From Bog-950 sp046329535 (lineage in GTDB: Bacteria; Bacteroidota; Bacteroidia; Chitinophagales; LD1): a stretch of DNA of 64,000 nucleotides. This document shows positions 9,601 to 18,497 of the stretch, one piece after another. The first letter of the stretch is position 1. Each line of letters begins with the position of its first letter. The stretch lies in contig JAXLUN010000003.1 of the NCBI GenBank assembly GCA_046329535.1, positions 310,001-374,000 of the forward strand. Reading direction: 5' to 3'. The notes beneath the pieces are model-generated. The model was not told the origin of the DNA, did not search any database, and was given only the letters and a program-made list of their open reading frames with translations. Made by a program: the position numbers and the translations under genes.

Positions 9601-11701
9601 CTGATGAATATGATTGAGGATTTACAACCGTGCTCAAACCGGCAGTTACGTAACTGGTTGGTAGCTGAGATAAAGAGGTACATCCCATCTTTACTGTAAA
9701 CTCGTTATAAGGTTGGGTACTAGCCTTTGTGGCTACGTTAAAACCGATATCAGTAATTGTTCCGGCAGTTAAACCCATTGCCTGAAGTTCTGAAGCGCGG
9801 AAAAGATACTGAACTCGACCATCGTCCCAGAGACCAATATAAGGTGTAGTATTAGCCCCAGCATTTGTAGTAGCGGTACCGATATCCTGTAAAGCAAAAG
9901 TGCTGTTTGGCAAACATGGATTAAGTGGATCCGGATTTAAACCACACTCCAGAGCACTAACGGTAGCGGTTAAATTAACCGGACTACCGGGGCATACATA
10001 ATTAGCAGAAGGATACACAGAAACCTTTGGTCCGATACCCTGAATAACTACCTGGAAACTATCTTTGATAGCGCAACCTGCTGCAGATGTAACTGTTACC
10101 TGATATTGTGTGGTATTACCCGGTCTTACTTCAGTTGTTTGGCTTGTAGGATCCAAAACGCCCAGATTCGTAGGTCCCCACTGATACGTGAAAGGCCCCT
10201 GATTAAGAGGAGTTGGGTTCACCGTGATTGTAGTACTTGAATTTAAACAAATAGTATCGTCCGGGCTTGTAAATGAAATTCCAAAAGGCATTACATTAAA
10301 CACAGTAACAGTATCTCGGTTTTTACAACCACCCAATAAATCACTGGTTACATAGTAAGTAGTATTAGTGGTTGGCGCAAAAAGAACAACTGAACTATCA
10401 GGATTGGCACTAACCATACCCGTTGTTTGTGACCAACTAAAATGATTTCCGCCATATACATTTACCTGAACAGGACCGCCTCCAGGGCAATAATATTTAT
10501 CGGGACCAGCATCTATTCCATCTAACACCGTAATATCGTAGGTAAACAGTTGCAAGCCTGTAATAGGACAGGCATTGTCTTCAAATTGAACAGTGAAATA
10601 TCTAAATCCCGTATCGATGCCAGATGGTGTCCAAGAAAAAACAACTACTACCGAGTCTGGTCCTCCAACTTGGGTGGTAGTGAGTGTTGCGCCAGGAATA
10701 GACGTAGCTATATTCGATGTTACCGTTACAGCCTGAGCATCTGCATCATAACCTGAAATAGTGAAAGATACATTCTGCCCAGGACAAACCCCCAAAGAAT
10801 TACAGTCAGTAACCACAGCACCAGTTACGTTTGATAAGGATAAGCAATTATTTACAGTTGGAGCGTTATTCGAACAGTTAATAATGATTATCTGAATATC
10901 GCGCATAGTAGTTCCTATCAAAACACCATTTCTGTATTCACTAACTAATACATCTACAACATACGCACCCCGTTGAGTTGAGCAAAGGTCATTTGACCGG
11001 TTTGCGGCTCAAAACCAAAACCCCGAGGTAGTTAGTGGATTGCTAGGTGAGAACGGACATTATACGCAAGGCCAAGGCCCCCGATCTAAAGGCGAGGCTA
11101 ACGTATAAACCAAAGAATCACCATCCGTATCAATAGCACCATGCGAATAATTTACAGGCTGATTGGCGCAAAAGTAAGGAACGGGCAAAGATGTAAAGGC
11201 TGGAGCATCATTACAACTAACCAGGTTACTATTTAAAGTTGCCTCTACTCTAAAACCTAAACTGGGGGGAGCAGGGTCGGCCAGGTTGGTTACTGTATTT
11301 CTGCAACAGTCATCATAGCTAAAAGTATACAAACCGCAGTTAGGTTGAACAGTAACTGTTCCCAAATATGTGTAAACCTGAACCCCGGGCAAACTACCAC
11401 CCTGGCAAGTAGATACGGCTGTTGGACACAGTTGTGAAACCTCTATGCTGCTGGTAGCCTGATCTTGTGCACAGGTTACTGTAGATGTGCCGCAAGAAGA
11501 GTTTACATCTACTGTGATAGAGGCCAGCATCGCAACACCACTACAATCACGGTAAACCGCAACTACAATTTGATATTGATTACCCCCTAAGCAACGGTAC
11601 GAAATATCGGAGCCCACAATGTGGGTGGCATTCAAATGTTGTAGTGATGCGATGATAATAAAGAAACATAGCGTCAAAAAGTGCCTAGCAGAAGGTGTCA
11701 T
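6680..11701 (-). pseudogene. Giant CHU_C-domain (gliding-motility-type) adhesin, interrupted by frameshifts near 10.98-11.08 kb
   Basis: Two reading frames, 11701-11060 and 10921-6680, make one gene of about 1,670 codons. The N-terminal part has a signal peptide and the conserved opening THIVGSDISYRCLGGNQYQI followed by YRDCSG and DDCCRN. The second resumes with VLVSEYRNGVLIGTTMRDIQ, the expected continuation. Between them the expected residues PFSPSNPLTTSG, GFGFEPQTGQMTF and STQRGAYVVDV are visible but in different frames. Many PKD/Ig-like repeats follow (YTWNPG, YNWSTT, YIWSNG). The end is a CHU_C domain: MPNAFSPNGDGANDVYGPYI, then MRIYNRWGQLVY, which targets proteins to the T9SS. It is followed by SprF-like and OmpA-like genes, as in the SprB-SprF arrangement. 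The breaks may be consensus errors (see findings), in which case the gene is intact. Confidence 0.85.
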
Positions 11702-11731
11702 ATAATATATGATTAGTGCGATGTAATCTGG

Positions 11732-11739
11732 CAAAAGTA
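11732..11739 (-). promoter_or_regulatory. Candidate -7 element upstream of the adhesin operon
   Basis: Minus-strand TACTTTTG matches TAnnTTTG exactly and lies about 31 bases before the adhesin ATG at 11701. No good TTTG is seen at the expected -33 spacing, so this is a partial match. Confidence 0.45.
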
Positions 11740-11819
11740 AAATATTGTGAAAATAAATGCAGTAAAGACGTAAATATTTGCATTTTCTGAAGCAGTTAAT
11801 CCGCTTGGTTTATAGAGAA

Positions 11820-11852
11820 TTTGCCTCGGTTTTGGAAACTCTTTTAGATTTG
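11820..11852 (+). promoter_or_regulatory. Bacteroidota-type promoter for the EGF-like lipoprotein
   Basis: TTTG (11820-11823), 21 nt, then TAGATTTG (11845-11852), an exact -7 consensus. The ATG follows at 11884, leaving a leader of about 25 nt. Confidence 0.6.
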
Positions 11853-11883
11853 CATTTAATTAACTAACCAAAAAACAAAAAAC

Positions 11884-12317
11884 ATGAAAATATTTTCAAA
11901 TCATTTGTAGCTGTAATAGCTATTGCCGGCATCGTATCTGTTTCATCTACCAAAACTTGCGACCCGGGTTATGAAGGGAAGTGACTGCAAAACAGAATGG
12001 AGAGCTAAATTTGTAGGAACTTACCAATTTGCTGATGTTTCGTCCATCAGGAAATTATACAGTACTTGCCACTATAAGTGTATCGCAAGTGATGTAGTAA
12101 AAGTATTGATAACTAATTATGAAGAACCAGCGCCGCTACCTTAACCGGAACATTATCGGAAAGCAACAAAAATTGAGATTGTAAGTGGTTCTTGCCGCAG
12201 GTTAGCACGATCACAAACGCTACAGGAACACTAACTAATAATATCATTAACTGGACTTACACTATCAATGATGGCATTGCTACTGGAACATGCATGTCTA
12301 CATGGACCAAGCAGTAA
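11884..12317 (+). pseudogene. Small EGF-like Bacteroidota lipoprotein, multiply frameshifted
   Basis: No single frame covers it, but reading across frames gives one coherent protein of about 140 residues. It has a hydrophobic leader (FVAVIAIAGIVSVSS), the EGF-like motif CDPGYEG-SDC, then WRAKFVGTYQFADV, SGNYTVLATISVS, ATLTGTLSESNK, TGTLTNNIINWTYTINDG and a terminal TWTKQ before TAA at 12315. This resembles small secreted Bacteroidota lipoproteins in which a C-rich EGF-like start precedes a lipocalin-like beta domain. At least six indels are needed (for example near 11890-11905, 11980, 12040, 12088, 12130 and 12175). A consensus promoter lies upstream and a strong terminator downstream, so the unit is otherwise complete. 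Function is unknown. Confidence 0.72.
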
Positions 12318-12330
12318 TCTTATAGTTTTT

Positions 12331-12374
12331 AGAAATAAAAAAGCCATCTGGTTCCAGATGGCTTTTTTATTTCT
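12331..12374. terminator. Long hairpin terminator after the EGF-like lipoprotein
   Basis: A 20-bp perfect stem (12331-12350 with 12355-12374) around a GTTC loop. The right arm contains CTTTTTT on the plus strand, and the symmetric AAAAAAG suits the minus strand too. Confidence 0.85.
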
Positions 12375-12400
12375 AACTAATTTTCTCGATTGCACCAGTG

Positions 12401-12451
12401 CCACAAAAGATAAAAGGCAGCCAATAATCGGCTGCCTTTTATCTTTTGTGG
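12401..12451. terminator. Long hairpin terminator after the NNRPGSNE-repeat lipoprotein
   Basis: A 22-bp perfect stem (12401-12422 with 12430-12451), loop AATAATC. It lies 13 bases past the stop of the minus-strand gene at 12465. With the hairpin at 12331 it separates two convergent units. Confidence 0.75.
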
Positions 12452-12464
12452 ATAACGAAATAAA

Positions 12465-12926
12465 CTAGTTACCGCCTGTTTTGGTTGCTCCTGGACGGCT
12501 CTTAATTGTGTTGGTCTTGTTTTGTTCGCTTTCGTTTGACCCCGGACGATTATTAATAGTTCCACCATTACTATTTTCATTTGATCCCGGACGATTATTA
12601 ATAGTATTTGGTTTAGGCTCTGGCTTCTTAGGCTCTACTGGTTTGGGCTTAGGCTTAACCGTTGGTTTTTTGCCGGACTTGGCCAATTTAGCAGCTTCCT
12701 CTTGATAGGCAGCAAAAGCTACATTGGCTAGCGAATCAACCTTCGCAGCGCACTCTGTATTTACCTGCTCTTGCAAAGCATTCAGTTTTTCGTCAACTGC
12801 AGTTTGTATGGCAGCGTTTTGAGCTTCTACCTGTTTTTTTACTTCTTCTGCGTTATTGCAACTATTTAAAGCAATGGCCAAAGCTAAAGTGGCGCTTGCT
12901 GAAAGGGTCATGAATATTCTTTTCAT
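12465..12926 (-). CDS. Small lipoprotein with coiled coil and RPGSNE-repeat tail
   Basis: A 153-residue protein with a lipoprotein signal (MKRIFMTLSASATLALAIAL, lipobox ALNSC at about 19-23). A predicted helical segment rich in Ala, Glu and Gln follows (VEAQNAAIQTAVDEKLNALQ) with one further Cys (NTECAAKVDSLANVAF). A Lys/Pro linker (KPTVKPKPKPVEPKKPEPK) leads to a repetitive tail, NTINNRPGSNE twice and a diverged TIKSRPGATK. It is probably anchored to a membrane with an extended tail, but no function is known. It lies 28 bp downstream of a shorter protein with a related helical segment (QVNAKVEAL), so the two may be tandem paralogues in one operon. It is the only gene between 10.9 and 14.5 kb that reads cleanly. 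Confidence 0.75.
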   Translation of the reverse strand: MKRIFMTLSASATLALAIALNSCNNAEEVKKQVEAQNAAIQTAVDEKLNALQEQVNTECAAKVDSLANVAFAAYQEEAAKLAKSGKKPTVKPKPKPVEPKKPEPKPNTINNRPGSNENSNGGTINNRPGSNESEQNKTNTIKSRPGATKTGGN

Positions 12927-12954
12927 TTTCTATTATATTTTTTAGTTAACCAAA

Positions 12955-13205
12955 TTATTGAGCAGCCTCAGCTGTTTCAGCAGTTTTTAAAGCCTCTACT
13001 TTTGCATTTACCTGTGCTTCTAAACCGCTTTCGCAGGCAGCACGTAGTTCAGCAAGTTTAGCTTCTGACTGAGCGTTAACTAATGAGCCACCTGAGTTAC
13101 TGATTTGCTCTTGAGTGAGCGGAGTAAATTTCTCGCCAAGCAACTCATAGTAGTGAGGGCGAAGAATCCTCCAACTGCAAGCGTTAGGATTATTCCTTTT
13201 TTCAT
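12955..13205 (-). pseudogene. Small lipoprotein, single -1 frameshift after the lipobox
   Basis: The ATG at 13205 begins MKKGIILTLAVGGFFALTTM with Ser-Cys next, a clear lipoprotein signal with lipobox TTMSC. In that frame it stops soon after. One base missing at about 13138 restores GEKFTPLTQEQISNSGGS and the rest (AELRAACESGLEAQVNAKVE), ending TAEAAQ. The corrected product is about 83 residues. It shares the QVNxxxxxKVxxL and Ala-rich helical pattern with its downstream neighbour. A single indel in an otherwise well-formed gene suggests a sequencing error. Function unknown. Confidence 0.72.
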
Positions 13206-13235
13206 AATTCGTTTTTTTAAAATTGTTACACGGCA

Positions 13236-13268
13236 TAAAAGTAAATTTCTATGGAATTATCGTGCCAA
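13236..13268 (-). promoter_or_regulatory. Candidate promoter for the two small lipoproteins
   Basis: On the minus strand TTG (13268-13266), 22 nt, then TACTTTTA (13243-13236), seven of eight matches to TAnnTTTG. It lies about 31 bases before the ATG at 13205. Confidence 0.4.
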
Positions 13269-13402
13269 TTTTTTGGTTAGCGCGAATTGTTGTTGTAATC
13301 AAACAAATGAGGAACTTTGCAGGGAAGCAAAAAATCGGTATGCCATTTGGCTATATCCGTACTAAAATGAATTAAGGAAAACTAGAAGATAATACTGGGT
13401 TT

Positions 13403-14002
13403 GTGGTTGACTGTGTGGTCTCTTCATTTGCACAAACCACGCCTAACAGTAAAACTAAGAAGTGTGGGGCTAAGATGGAAGATACGGTTGAAGTAAAATA
13501 TTTACTGATGCCGGGTACTTTTCCGAATGATTCGATACCAACCATTAATATTCGCGATGTAAATATTGTAGCATTTAAATCGAAAGAAGATTGGATGACA
13601 TATTACAAGTACAAGAGCCGTATACAAAAAGTAATGCCTTATGTAAAAATTGCCAATCAACTTTATGCGGAGTTAAAAGCTGAAAAGGAGAAGGACAAAA
13701 AGCGCGAATTCAGACACTACCGAAAAGATTTGGAGAAAGAAATGCGCTCCAAGTTTGAAAAGGAACTGAAAGACTTAACTGTTGGCCAAGGGGAAATGCT
13801 GTTTAAACTGATTAACCGAGAAACAGGCAATAATGCATATTCCATGTTAAAGGAAATTAAAGGCCCTTTCAATGCCTGGTTCTACCAATTAGTTGGTAAA
13901 CGGTGGGGATATGACTTAAAAGAAAACTATGACCCGCAGAAAGAGAAAATGATTGAGTTGATTATTCGTGAATTAGGGCCGAGTTATAACGTAAAATCTT
14001 AG
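13403..14002 (+). CDS. DUF4294-family protein, N-terminus probably frameshifted
   Basis: About 199 residues from a GTG at 13403; the body resembles the Bacteroidota DUF4294 family: VKYLLMPGTFPNDSIPTINI near the start, then a basic helical core (AELKAEKEKDKKREFRHYRK) and a conserved end (LIIRELGPSYNV). The residues just before TTPNSKT look like the end of a signal peptide (SSFAQ), but no good start sits in this frame. An ATG at 13367 and hydrophobic residues in another frame (KIILGLWLTVWS) suggest one or two small indels at about 13370-13430. The family is of unknown function; the signal points to a periplasmic or exported protein. It converges with the glycosyltransferase at 14010. Confidence 0.75.
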   Translation: MVDCVVSSFAQTTPNSKTKKCGAKMEDTVEVKYLLMPGTFPNDSIPTINIRDVNIVAFKSKEDWMTYYKYKSRIQKVMPYVKIANQLYAELKAEKEKDKKREFRHYRKDLEKEMRSKFEKELKDLTVGQGEMLFKLINRETGNNAYSMLKEIKGPFNAWFYQLVGKRWGYDLKENYDPQKEKMIELIIRELGPSYNVKS

Positions 14003-14009
14003 AAACTTC

Positions 14010-15000
14010 TTAAGCTCGTTCATATCCTGCATTAATGGTTGCCGCTAAAAAAGTTTCATCATGTAATTGCATACAAGAGAAGTGTTTTTGGGGGCATTCA
14101 GCGTAGCCCAGCTTAGAGCAAGGCCTGCAGGATAAACCTTTCACTTCAACAATGGAATTTTCTGTCTTATACGAACTCATCCTGAATCTGGGAATGGTAT
14201 TACCCTAAACAGAAATGGTTGTTTTTTACAGGCAGCTGCAATATGCATTAAACCCGTATCGTTTGTAACTACAAGACGGGATTGCTGAATAATTGAAGCT
14301 GACTGGTTCAGTGAATATCTGCCGGCTGAAGCTAATAAATACCTGAACAATTCATCCTGCTTCTGGAAGTTTGCTGTATTTTTGTTTCCTTCTTCTTCAT
14401 CTTCTCCCTAATAACACGAAAGGATGTTTCAAATGCTTACCGGTTTGTATAATCTTATTAACCGGAAATTTTTTGTATTCTGTTTTACTCCTATCACCTG
14501 CCATATAACTGATGGAAAGTCGCTTCAGGCATTTCTTTTATATCCACAACATCGTCCTCTGAAATAAAGTAATCCAATCCCTTACCATCATTCATCACAT
14601 CCAGAGGGTAGCATGTTTCCAAATACCTGTGTACAATATGCTTTTGCGGTAGGCGGTTAACTTTAAAATTAACCATCAACCATTTTTCAGTATTCAGCTT
14701 ATCAAACGAAAACGACCGGACACCCAGCAACAATTTAATGAGTAGAGTGCGTTGATTATGATGCAGATCAATCACATAATCAAACTGCTGCTTTCTCAAC
14801 TTATCAATTAAATCGAAAACAGAGTTTTGAAGCAAATGAATTTGATTGATATATGGATTATGCTCCAGAATGGAAGAATAAGCCTGTTTGGTGGCATAAT
14901 GAATTTCAGCTTGAGGAAATTTGTTTCTAAGACAGCGTATCAACGGAGTGGTTAACACAATGTCTCCGATAGAAGAGAACCGAAGAATGAGAATTTTCAT
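14010..15000 (-). pseudogene. Glycosyltransferase family 9 (heptosyltransferase-like), frameshifted in its C-terminal half
   Basis: The ATG at 15000 opens MKILILRFSSIGDIVLTTPL, the classic GT9 N-terminus. An earlier in-frame ATG at 15024 is less likely. The frame is clean to about 14500 and then breaks. In shifted frames the rest is visible: KKFPVNKIIQTGKHLKHPFV, EDEEEGNK, then VVTNDTGLMHIAAACKKQ (the conserved nucleotide-sugar site) and CRPCSKLGYAECPQKHFSCM at the C-terminus, stopping at 14010. At least three frame changes are needed (about 14490-14510, 14405, 14185). The family adds heptose or similar sugars to lipopolysaccharide at the cytoplasmic side of the inner membrane. Because the distal motifs are preserved, a consensus error is likelier than long-standing decay. 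Confidence 0.85.
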
Positions 15001-15056
15001 TGAAACGAAAATAAAACGATTCACGAATCACTGGTACGAATGTTTAATATTGCATT

Positions 15057-16025
15057 ATGTCTGAATTAAGATGGAATCCGCTGCTTGATACCTGGACGAT
15101 GGTAGCCACCAATCGTCAGCACCGACCTCATTTGCCTAAAGACTATTGCCCGTTCTGTCCTTCACACAACAGAGCATTGCCAATGTTTGATGTTTTGGCT
15201 TACAACAACGATTTTCCAGCCTTGTCGCCTGAAACAGATTTAAATGAAGCCACCATAGGGAAAGGAGTCTTTAAGAAAAGAGATGCTATAGGGAAATGCG
15301 AAGTGATTCTTTATTCACCGGAACATGACAAAAGGCTGTATGAACTAAGTGATCTGCACGTTCTCAAAATTATAGAGTTATGGAATAGCCGGTTCAAAGA
15401 GTTATCCAAAGATGAGCGAATCAAGTACATTTTTGAGTTTGAAAACAGAGGTGAGGAAGTGGGCGTTACTATTCATCACCCGCACGGACAGCTCTATGCT
15501 TACTCCTTTATTCCTGCAAAGATTCGAGAAGAATTAAAAAACTGTAAAAGTTATTACAAGAAGAACGGCAGAAATCTGTTTGCTGACTTAAATGCTGCGG
15601 AAAAGAAAAACAAAACCCGGATTGTGTGTGAGAATAAAAGTTTCATTGCCTTTATCCCCTATTTCACCGATTACCCGTTTGGTGTTTTTGTAGTGAACAA
15701 AAAACTTAAAGGCAACATCACTCAGTTTACATTGAAGGAAAGAAAAGATTTAGCCGATATACTCAAAAAAATCACCAAAGGGTTTGATAAAATCTATGAC
15801 CGCGAGTTCCCCTATATGATGTGTTTACATCAAACACCTGTAAATGATAAAAAATATGCTGATGCTGAAAGTTATTACGCTTTCCATATTGAGTTTTATC
15901 CTCCGCTTAGAGCGAAAGACAAAATCAAATATTATGCAGGAAGCGAGATGGGAGCCGGTGCTGCAGCTAATCCATTAGATGTAGATGAGTGTGCTGCTGT
16001 TTTGCGAAAACTAATTCAGAAGTAA
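15057..16025 (+). CDS. galT: Galactose-1-phosphate uridylyltransferase
   Basis: A 322-residue GalT of the Leloir pathway, exchanging UMP between UDP-glucose and galactose 1-phosphate in the cytosol. The catalytic HPHGQ is at about 141-145, the middle His being the residue uridylylated in the family. Zinc-type cysteines occur near the start (CPFCPSH, about 31-37). The N-terminal MSELRWNPLLDTWTMVATNR is typical. It is transcribed away from the glycosyltransferase at 15000 and its TAA overlaps the galK ATG by one base, implying translational coupling. No epimerase (galE) or transporter is nearby. Confidence 0.95.
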   Translation: MSELRWNPLLDTWTMVATNRQHRPHLPKDYCPFCPSHNRALPMFDVLAYNNDFPALSPETDLNEATIGKGVFKKRDAIGKCEVILYSPEHDKRLYELSDLHVLKIIELWNSRFKELSKDERIKYIFEFENRGEEVGVTIHHPHGQLYAYSFIPAKIREELKNCKSYYKKNGRNLFADLNAAEKKNKTRIVCENKSFIAFIPYFTDYPFGVFVVNKKLKGNITQFTLKERKDLADILKKITKGFDKIYDREFPYMMCLHQTPVNDKKYADAESYYAFHIEFYPPLRAKDKIKYYAGSEMGAGAAANPLDVDECAAVLRKLIQK

Positions 16026-17122
16026 TGAAAAAATATTTTGCGCCTGGTCGCGTGAATTTAATTGGCGAACATCTTGACTACAATGGTGGACTTGTTTTTC
16101 CGGCTGCCATCAACTTAGGTATTACCGCCACTTACATTCCCCGAAACGACAACAAAGTTATTTTCCGTTCTATTACTCACTCTCTTCACAAAGAATTTGA
16201 ATTGGATGGCGAGCTTTCATTTAACCCTTCTAACGATTGGACCAATTATCCGTTGGGTATTATTGCTCAGTTAAAGAAAGAAAACCATTCTGTTTCTGGA
16301 TTTGAAATCACTTTCGAAAGTAATTTACCCGAAGGCTCAGGTCTTTCATCCTCCGCGGCAGTTGAAGTACTCACTGCATTCACGGTTGTTTCACAAAGTG
16401 AAGCGAACATCAACTTGGTATGGCTGGCTAATTTATGTAAGCAGGTAGAGAATGAATTTATTGGGGTGAAGTGCGGTATCATGGATCAGTATTCGGTGGC
16501 ATTAGGTAAAAAAGATCATGCCCTTCTTCTCGACTGTAATCGGATACATCATGAATATATTCCCTTTGAGCTGGGTGACTACCGTCTGGTAATTATGAAT
16601 ACTAAAAAGCCACGCTCACTCATTCACTCCAAATACAATGAACGTAAAGAGGAATGTGAGCAAGCTTTGCATCTATTGCAAAATGCTAAACATGAATTGA
16701 ATAACCTTTGTGAAGCCGATATATCCTTTCTGAATTTACTACAGAATGAAACGCTGTACAAAAGAGCCCGACATGTAATTTCAGAAAACCTGAGAGTGAA
16801 TGAGTCTGTCAAAGTGCTGGAGATGAATGACCTTTCAACTTTCGGAAGATTGATGAATGCTTCACATGCCTCCCTGAAGAATGATTATGAAGTAACCGGC
16901 ATTGAACTGGATACACTGGCAGAAACAGCGCAGGAAGTAAAAGGCTGTTTAGGTGCGCGCATGACCGGTGCCGGTTTTGGCGGCTGTGCCATCGCTCTTG
17001 TTCATAGAACTGCCGTAGAGGAGTTAACGAATCAGGTAGGTGAACGATATCATACAGTAACCGGATTGAATTGTGAAATTTACGAAACACAAATCGGTGA
17101 CGGTGTTCACCAACTCAGTTAA
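16025..17122 (+). CDS. galK: Galactokinase
   Basis: A 365-residue GHMP kinase that phosphorylates galactose with ATP at C1. The start at 16025 (overlap TAATG with galT) is chosen because it begins MKKYFAPGRVNLIGEHLDYN, the galactokinase signature. An upstream in-frame ATG at 15989 lies inside galT. The ATP-binding GHMP motif is LPEGSGLSSSAAVEV (about 101-115), and the third motif is GARMTGAGFGGCAIAL near 308-323. With galT it forms a two-gene galactose-use operon, and the MiaE-like gene follows 5 bp later. Confidence 0.95.
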   Translation: MKKYFAPGRVNLIGEHLDYNGGLVFPAAINLGITATYIPRNDNKVIFRSITHSLHKEFELDGELSFNPSNDWTNYPLGIIAQLKKENHSVSGFEITFESNLPEGSGLSSSAAVEVLTAFTVVSQSEANINLVWLANLCKQVENEFIGVKCGIMDQYSVALGKKDHALLLDCNRIHHEYIPFELGDYRLVIMNTKKPRSLIHSKYNERKEECEQALHLLQNAKHELNNLCEADISFLNLLQNETLYKRARHVISENLRVNESVKVLEMNDLSTFGRLMNASHASLKNDYEVTGIELDTLAETAQEVKGCLGARMTGAGFGGCAIALVHRTAVEELTNQVGERYHTVTGLNCEIYETQIGDGVHQLS

Positions 17123-17127
17123 GAATC

Positions 17128-17709
17128 ATGCTAGGATTAAAATTACCCACTGACCCTCGTTGGGCCGATCTGGCCGGAAAATCTATTGAAGAGATTTTGA
17201 CAGACCATGCGTATTGCGAGCAGAAAGCAACTTCCACGGCCATCTCTCTGATTCAAAACTATCCCGATTACCCATCGCTGGTAGAACAACTTTCTCCGAT
17301 TGTAAAAGAAGAATGGGGACATTTTGAACTGGTAGTAGACCATTTAAAAAAACGAGGACTGAAGCTGGGTCTTCAACGGAAAGATGCTTACGTGAATGAA
17401 CTGAATAAATTTATTCGTCACGGTGGCTCACGAACTTCATCGCTGATTGAAAAACTTTTATTCTCTGCTTTAATAGAAGCACGAAGCTGCGAACGGTTTA
17501 AGTTACTCTCCCAAAAAATTGAAGACAAAGACCTTCAGTCTTTTTATCGTAATCTGATGGTGAGTGAAGCCGGTCACTACCGATTGTTTTTAGATATGGC
17601 ATGTGAATTGGGCGGCAAAGAAACCGTACTCAAACGCTGGGACGAATGGCTGGTGTATGAAGCTGGCATTATGCGTAACCTAAGTGTAAGAGGAGACCGT
17701 GTTCATTGA
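17128..17709 (+). CDS. miaE: tRNA-(ms2io6A)-hydroxylase-like di-iron protein (MiaE family)
   Basis: A 193-residue ferritin-like helical protein. Carboxylate and histidine ligands for a di-iron centre are visible in the expected pattern: ILTDHAYCEQKATSTA, IVKEEWGHFELVVDHL, ALIEARSCERF and SEAGHYRLF. MiaE hydroxylates the isopentenyl side chain of ms2i6A37 in tRNA, using O2. The Bacteroidota members are of this shorter type. It starts 5 bp after galK, so it is probably co-transcribed although functionally unrelated. Confidence 0.88.
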   Translation: MLGLKLPTDPRWADLAGKSIEEILTDHAYCEQKATSTAISLIQNYPDYPSLVEQLSPIVKEEWGHFELVVDHLKKRGLKLGLQRKDAYVNELNKFIRHGGSRTSSLIEKLLFSALIEARSCERFKLLSQKIEDKDLQSFYRNLMVSEAGHYRLFLDMACELGGKETVLKRWDEWLVYEAGIMRNLSVRGDRVH

Positions 17710-17741
17710 TTGTATCAGCACTCAAAAACTGCCAGTTATTA

Positions 17742-18110
17742 ATGAAAAAATATACCGCATATCTCATGGGAAGCCTTTATGTGCTTGCCGGATTTAACCA
17801 CATCATTCACCCAGATTTCTATGTAAAAATGCTCAACGGATTTTTACCCTATCCGAAAGCACTAAATATTATCAGCGGATTAGCTGAAATTATACTGGGT
17901 ATCGGTGTCTGTATTCCGGTTAGCCGGAAGATAGCGGCTTGGGGAATTATTCTTTTACTGATTGCCGTGTTTCCGGCTAATATTAACATGGCCATACACT
18001 GGCCAGATTGGGGCAGCTCTGCTACTCCATTTCTGATTCGATTACCAGTTCAGATTCTTTTAGTCTGGTGGGCTTATGTATACACCAAAGCCGAGTCAAA
18101 TCTCGGCTAA
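17742..18110 (+). CDS. DoxX-like four-helix membrane protein
   Basis: About 122 residues from the ATG at 17742 (MKKYTAYLMGSLYVLAGFNH). This start is preferred over 17706, which overlaps miaE and gives a non-hydrophobic extension. Four hydrophobic segments and the motif AGFNHIIHPDFYVKMLNGFL, followed by LNIISGLAEIILGIGV, match the DoxX-like family. The family is linked to redox or thiosulfate metabolism in some species; the role here is unknown. Its last 15 bases overlap the end of the convergent lipoprotein gene at 18096. Confidence 0.8.
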   Translation: MKKYTAYLMGSLYVLAGFNHIIHPDFYVKMLNGFLPYPKALNIISGLAEIILGIGVCIPVSRKIAAWGIILLLIAVFPANINMAIHWPDWGSSATPFLIRLPVQILLVWWAYVYTKAESNLG

Positions 18111-18455
18111 CTGCACCTGGTTATCGTTGGCAATTAATTGAAAGGAGCGAACGTGCTTATCGCGTTCTTCGATCGTAATGATGCAGTTATCATCATCCGT
18201 CCATTTGAACTGAACGTTTTCTTTATTCAAATCATCTGCCACTATCTCGAAGATTAATTTCCCTTCTTTAAAGTCGTAGGCCTTCACCGACATCTCGGTT
18301 TTAAAAGCATCGAAAACATTATTTCTATGTGCATCAATTTTCACTTTCACTTTGCCGTTAGCCGATGTGCTCTCTAAAGCAGCAGACGTTTTGCCGTTAC
18401 AGGATACCAGCGTAATCACAGTTGTAAGAATAAAAACAGCGAATAGATTTTTCAT
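18096..18455 (-). CDS. Small lipoprotein of unknown function
   Basis: 119 residues with a lipoprotein signal (MKNLFAVFILTTVITLVSC, Cys at 19). The remaining part is a small soluble domain with alternating charged strands (GKVKVKIDAHRNNVFDAF, GKLIFEIVADDLNKENVQF). No family is recognised. Its 3' end overlaps the DoxX-like gene by 15 bases on the other strand, and it follows queG by 42 bp on the same strand, so it may be read from the same transcript. Confidence 0.7.
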   Translation of the reverse strand: MKNLFAVFILTTVITLVSCNGKTSAALESTSANGKVKVKIDAHRNNVFDAFKTEMSVKAYDFKEGKLIFEIVADDLNKENVQFKWTDDDNCIITIEERDKHVRSFQLIANDNQVQLAEI

Positions 18456-18497
18456 GGTTGTTGTTTATTTTATAACGAAATGAAACAGCTAAAAGTA

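Noticed and set aside
14010..14500. True ancient pseudogene of the glycosyltransferase
   Set aside because: Conserved distal motifs are intact in shifted frames, which would not survive long decay.
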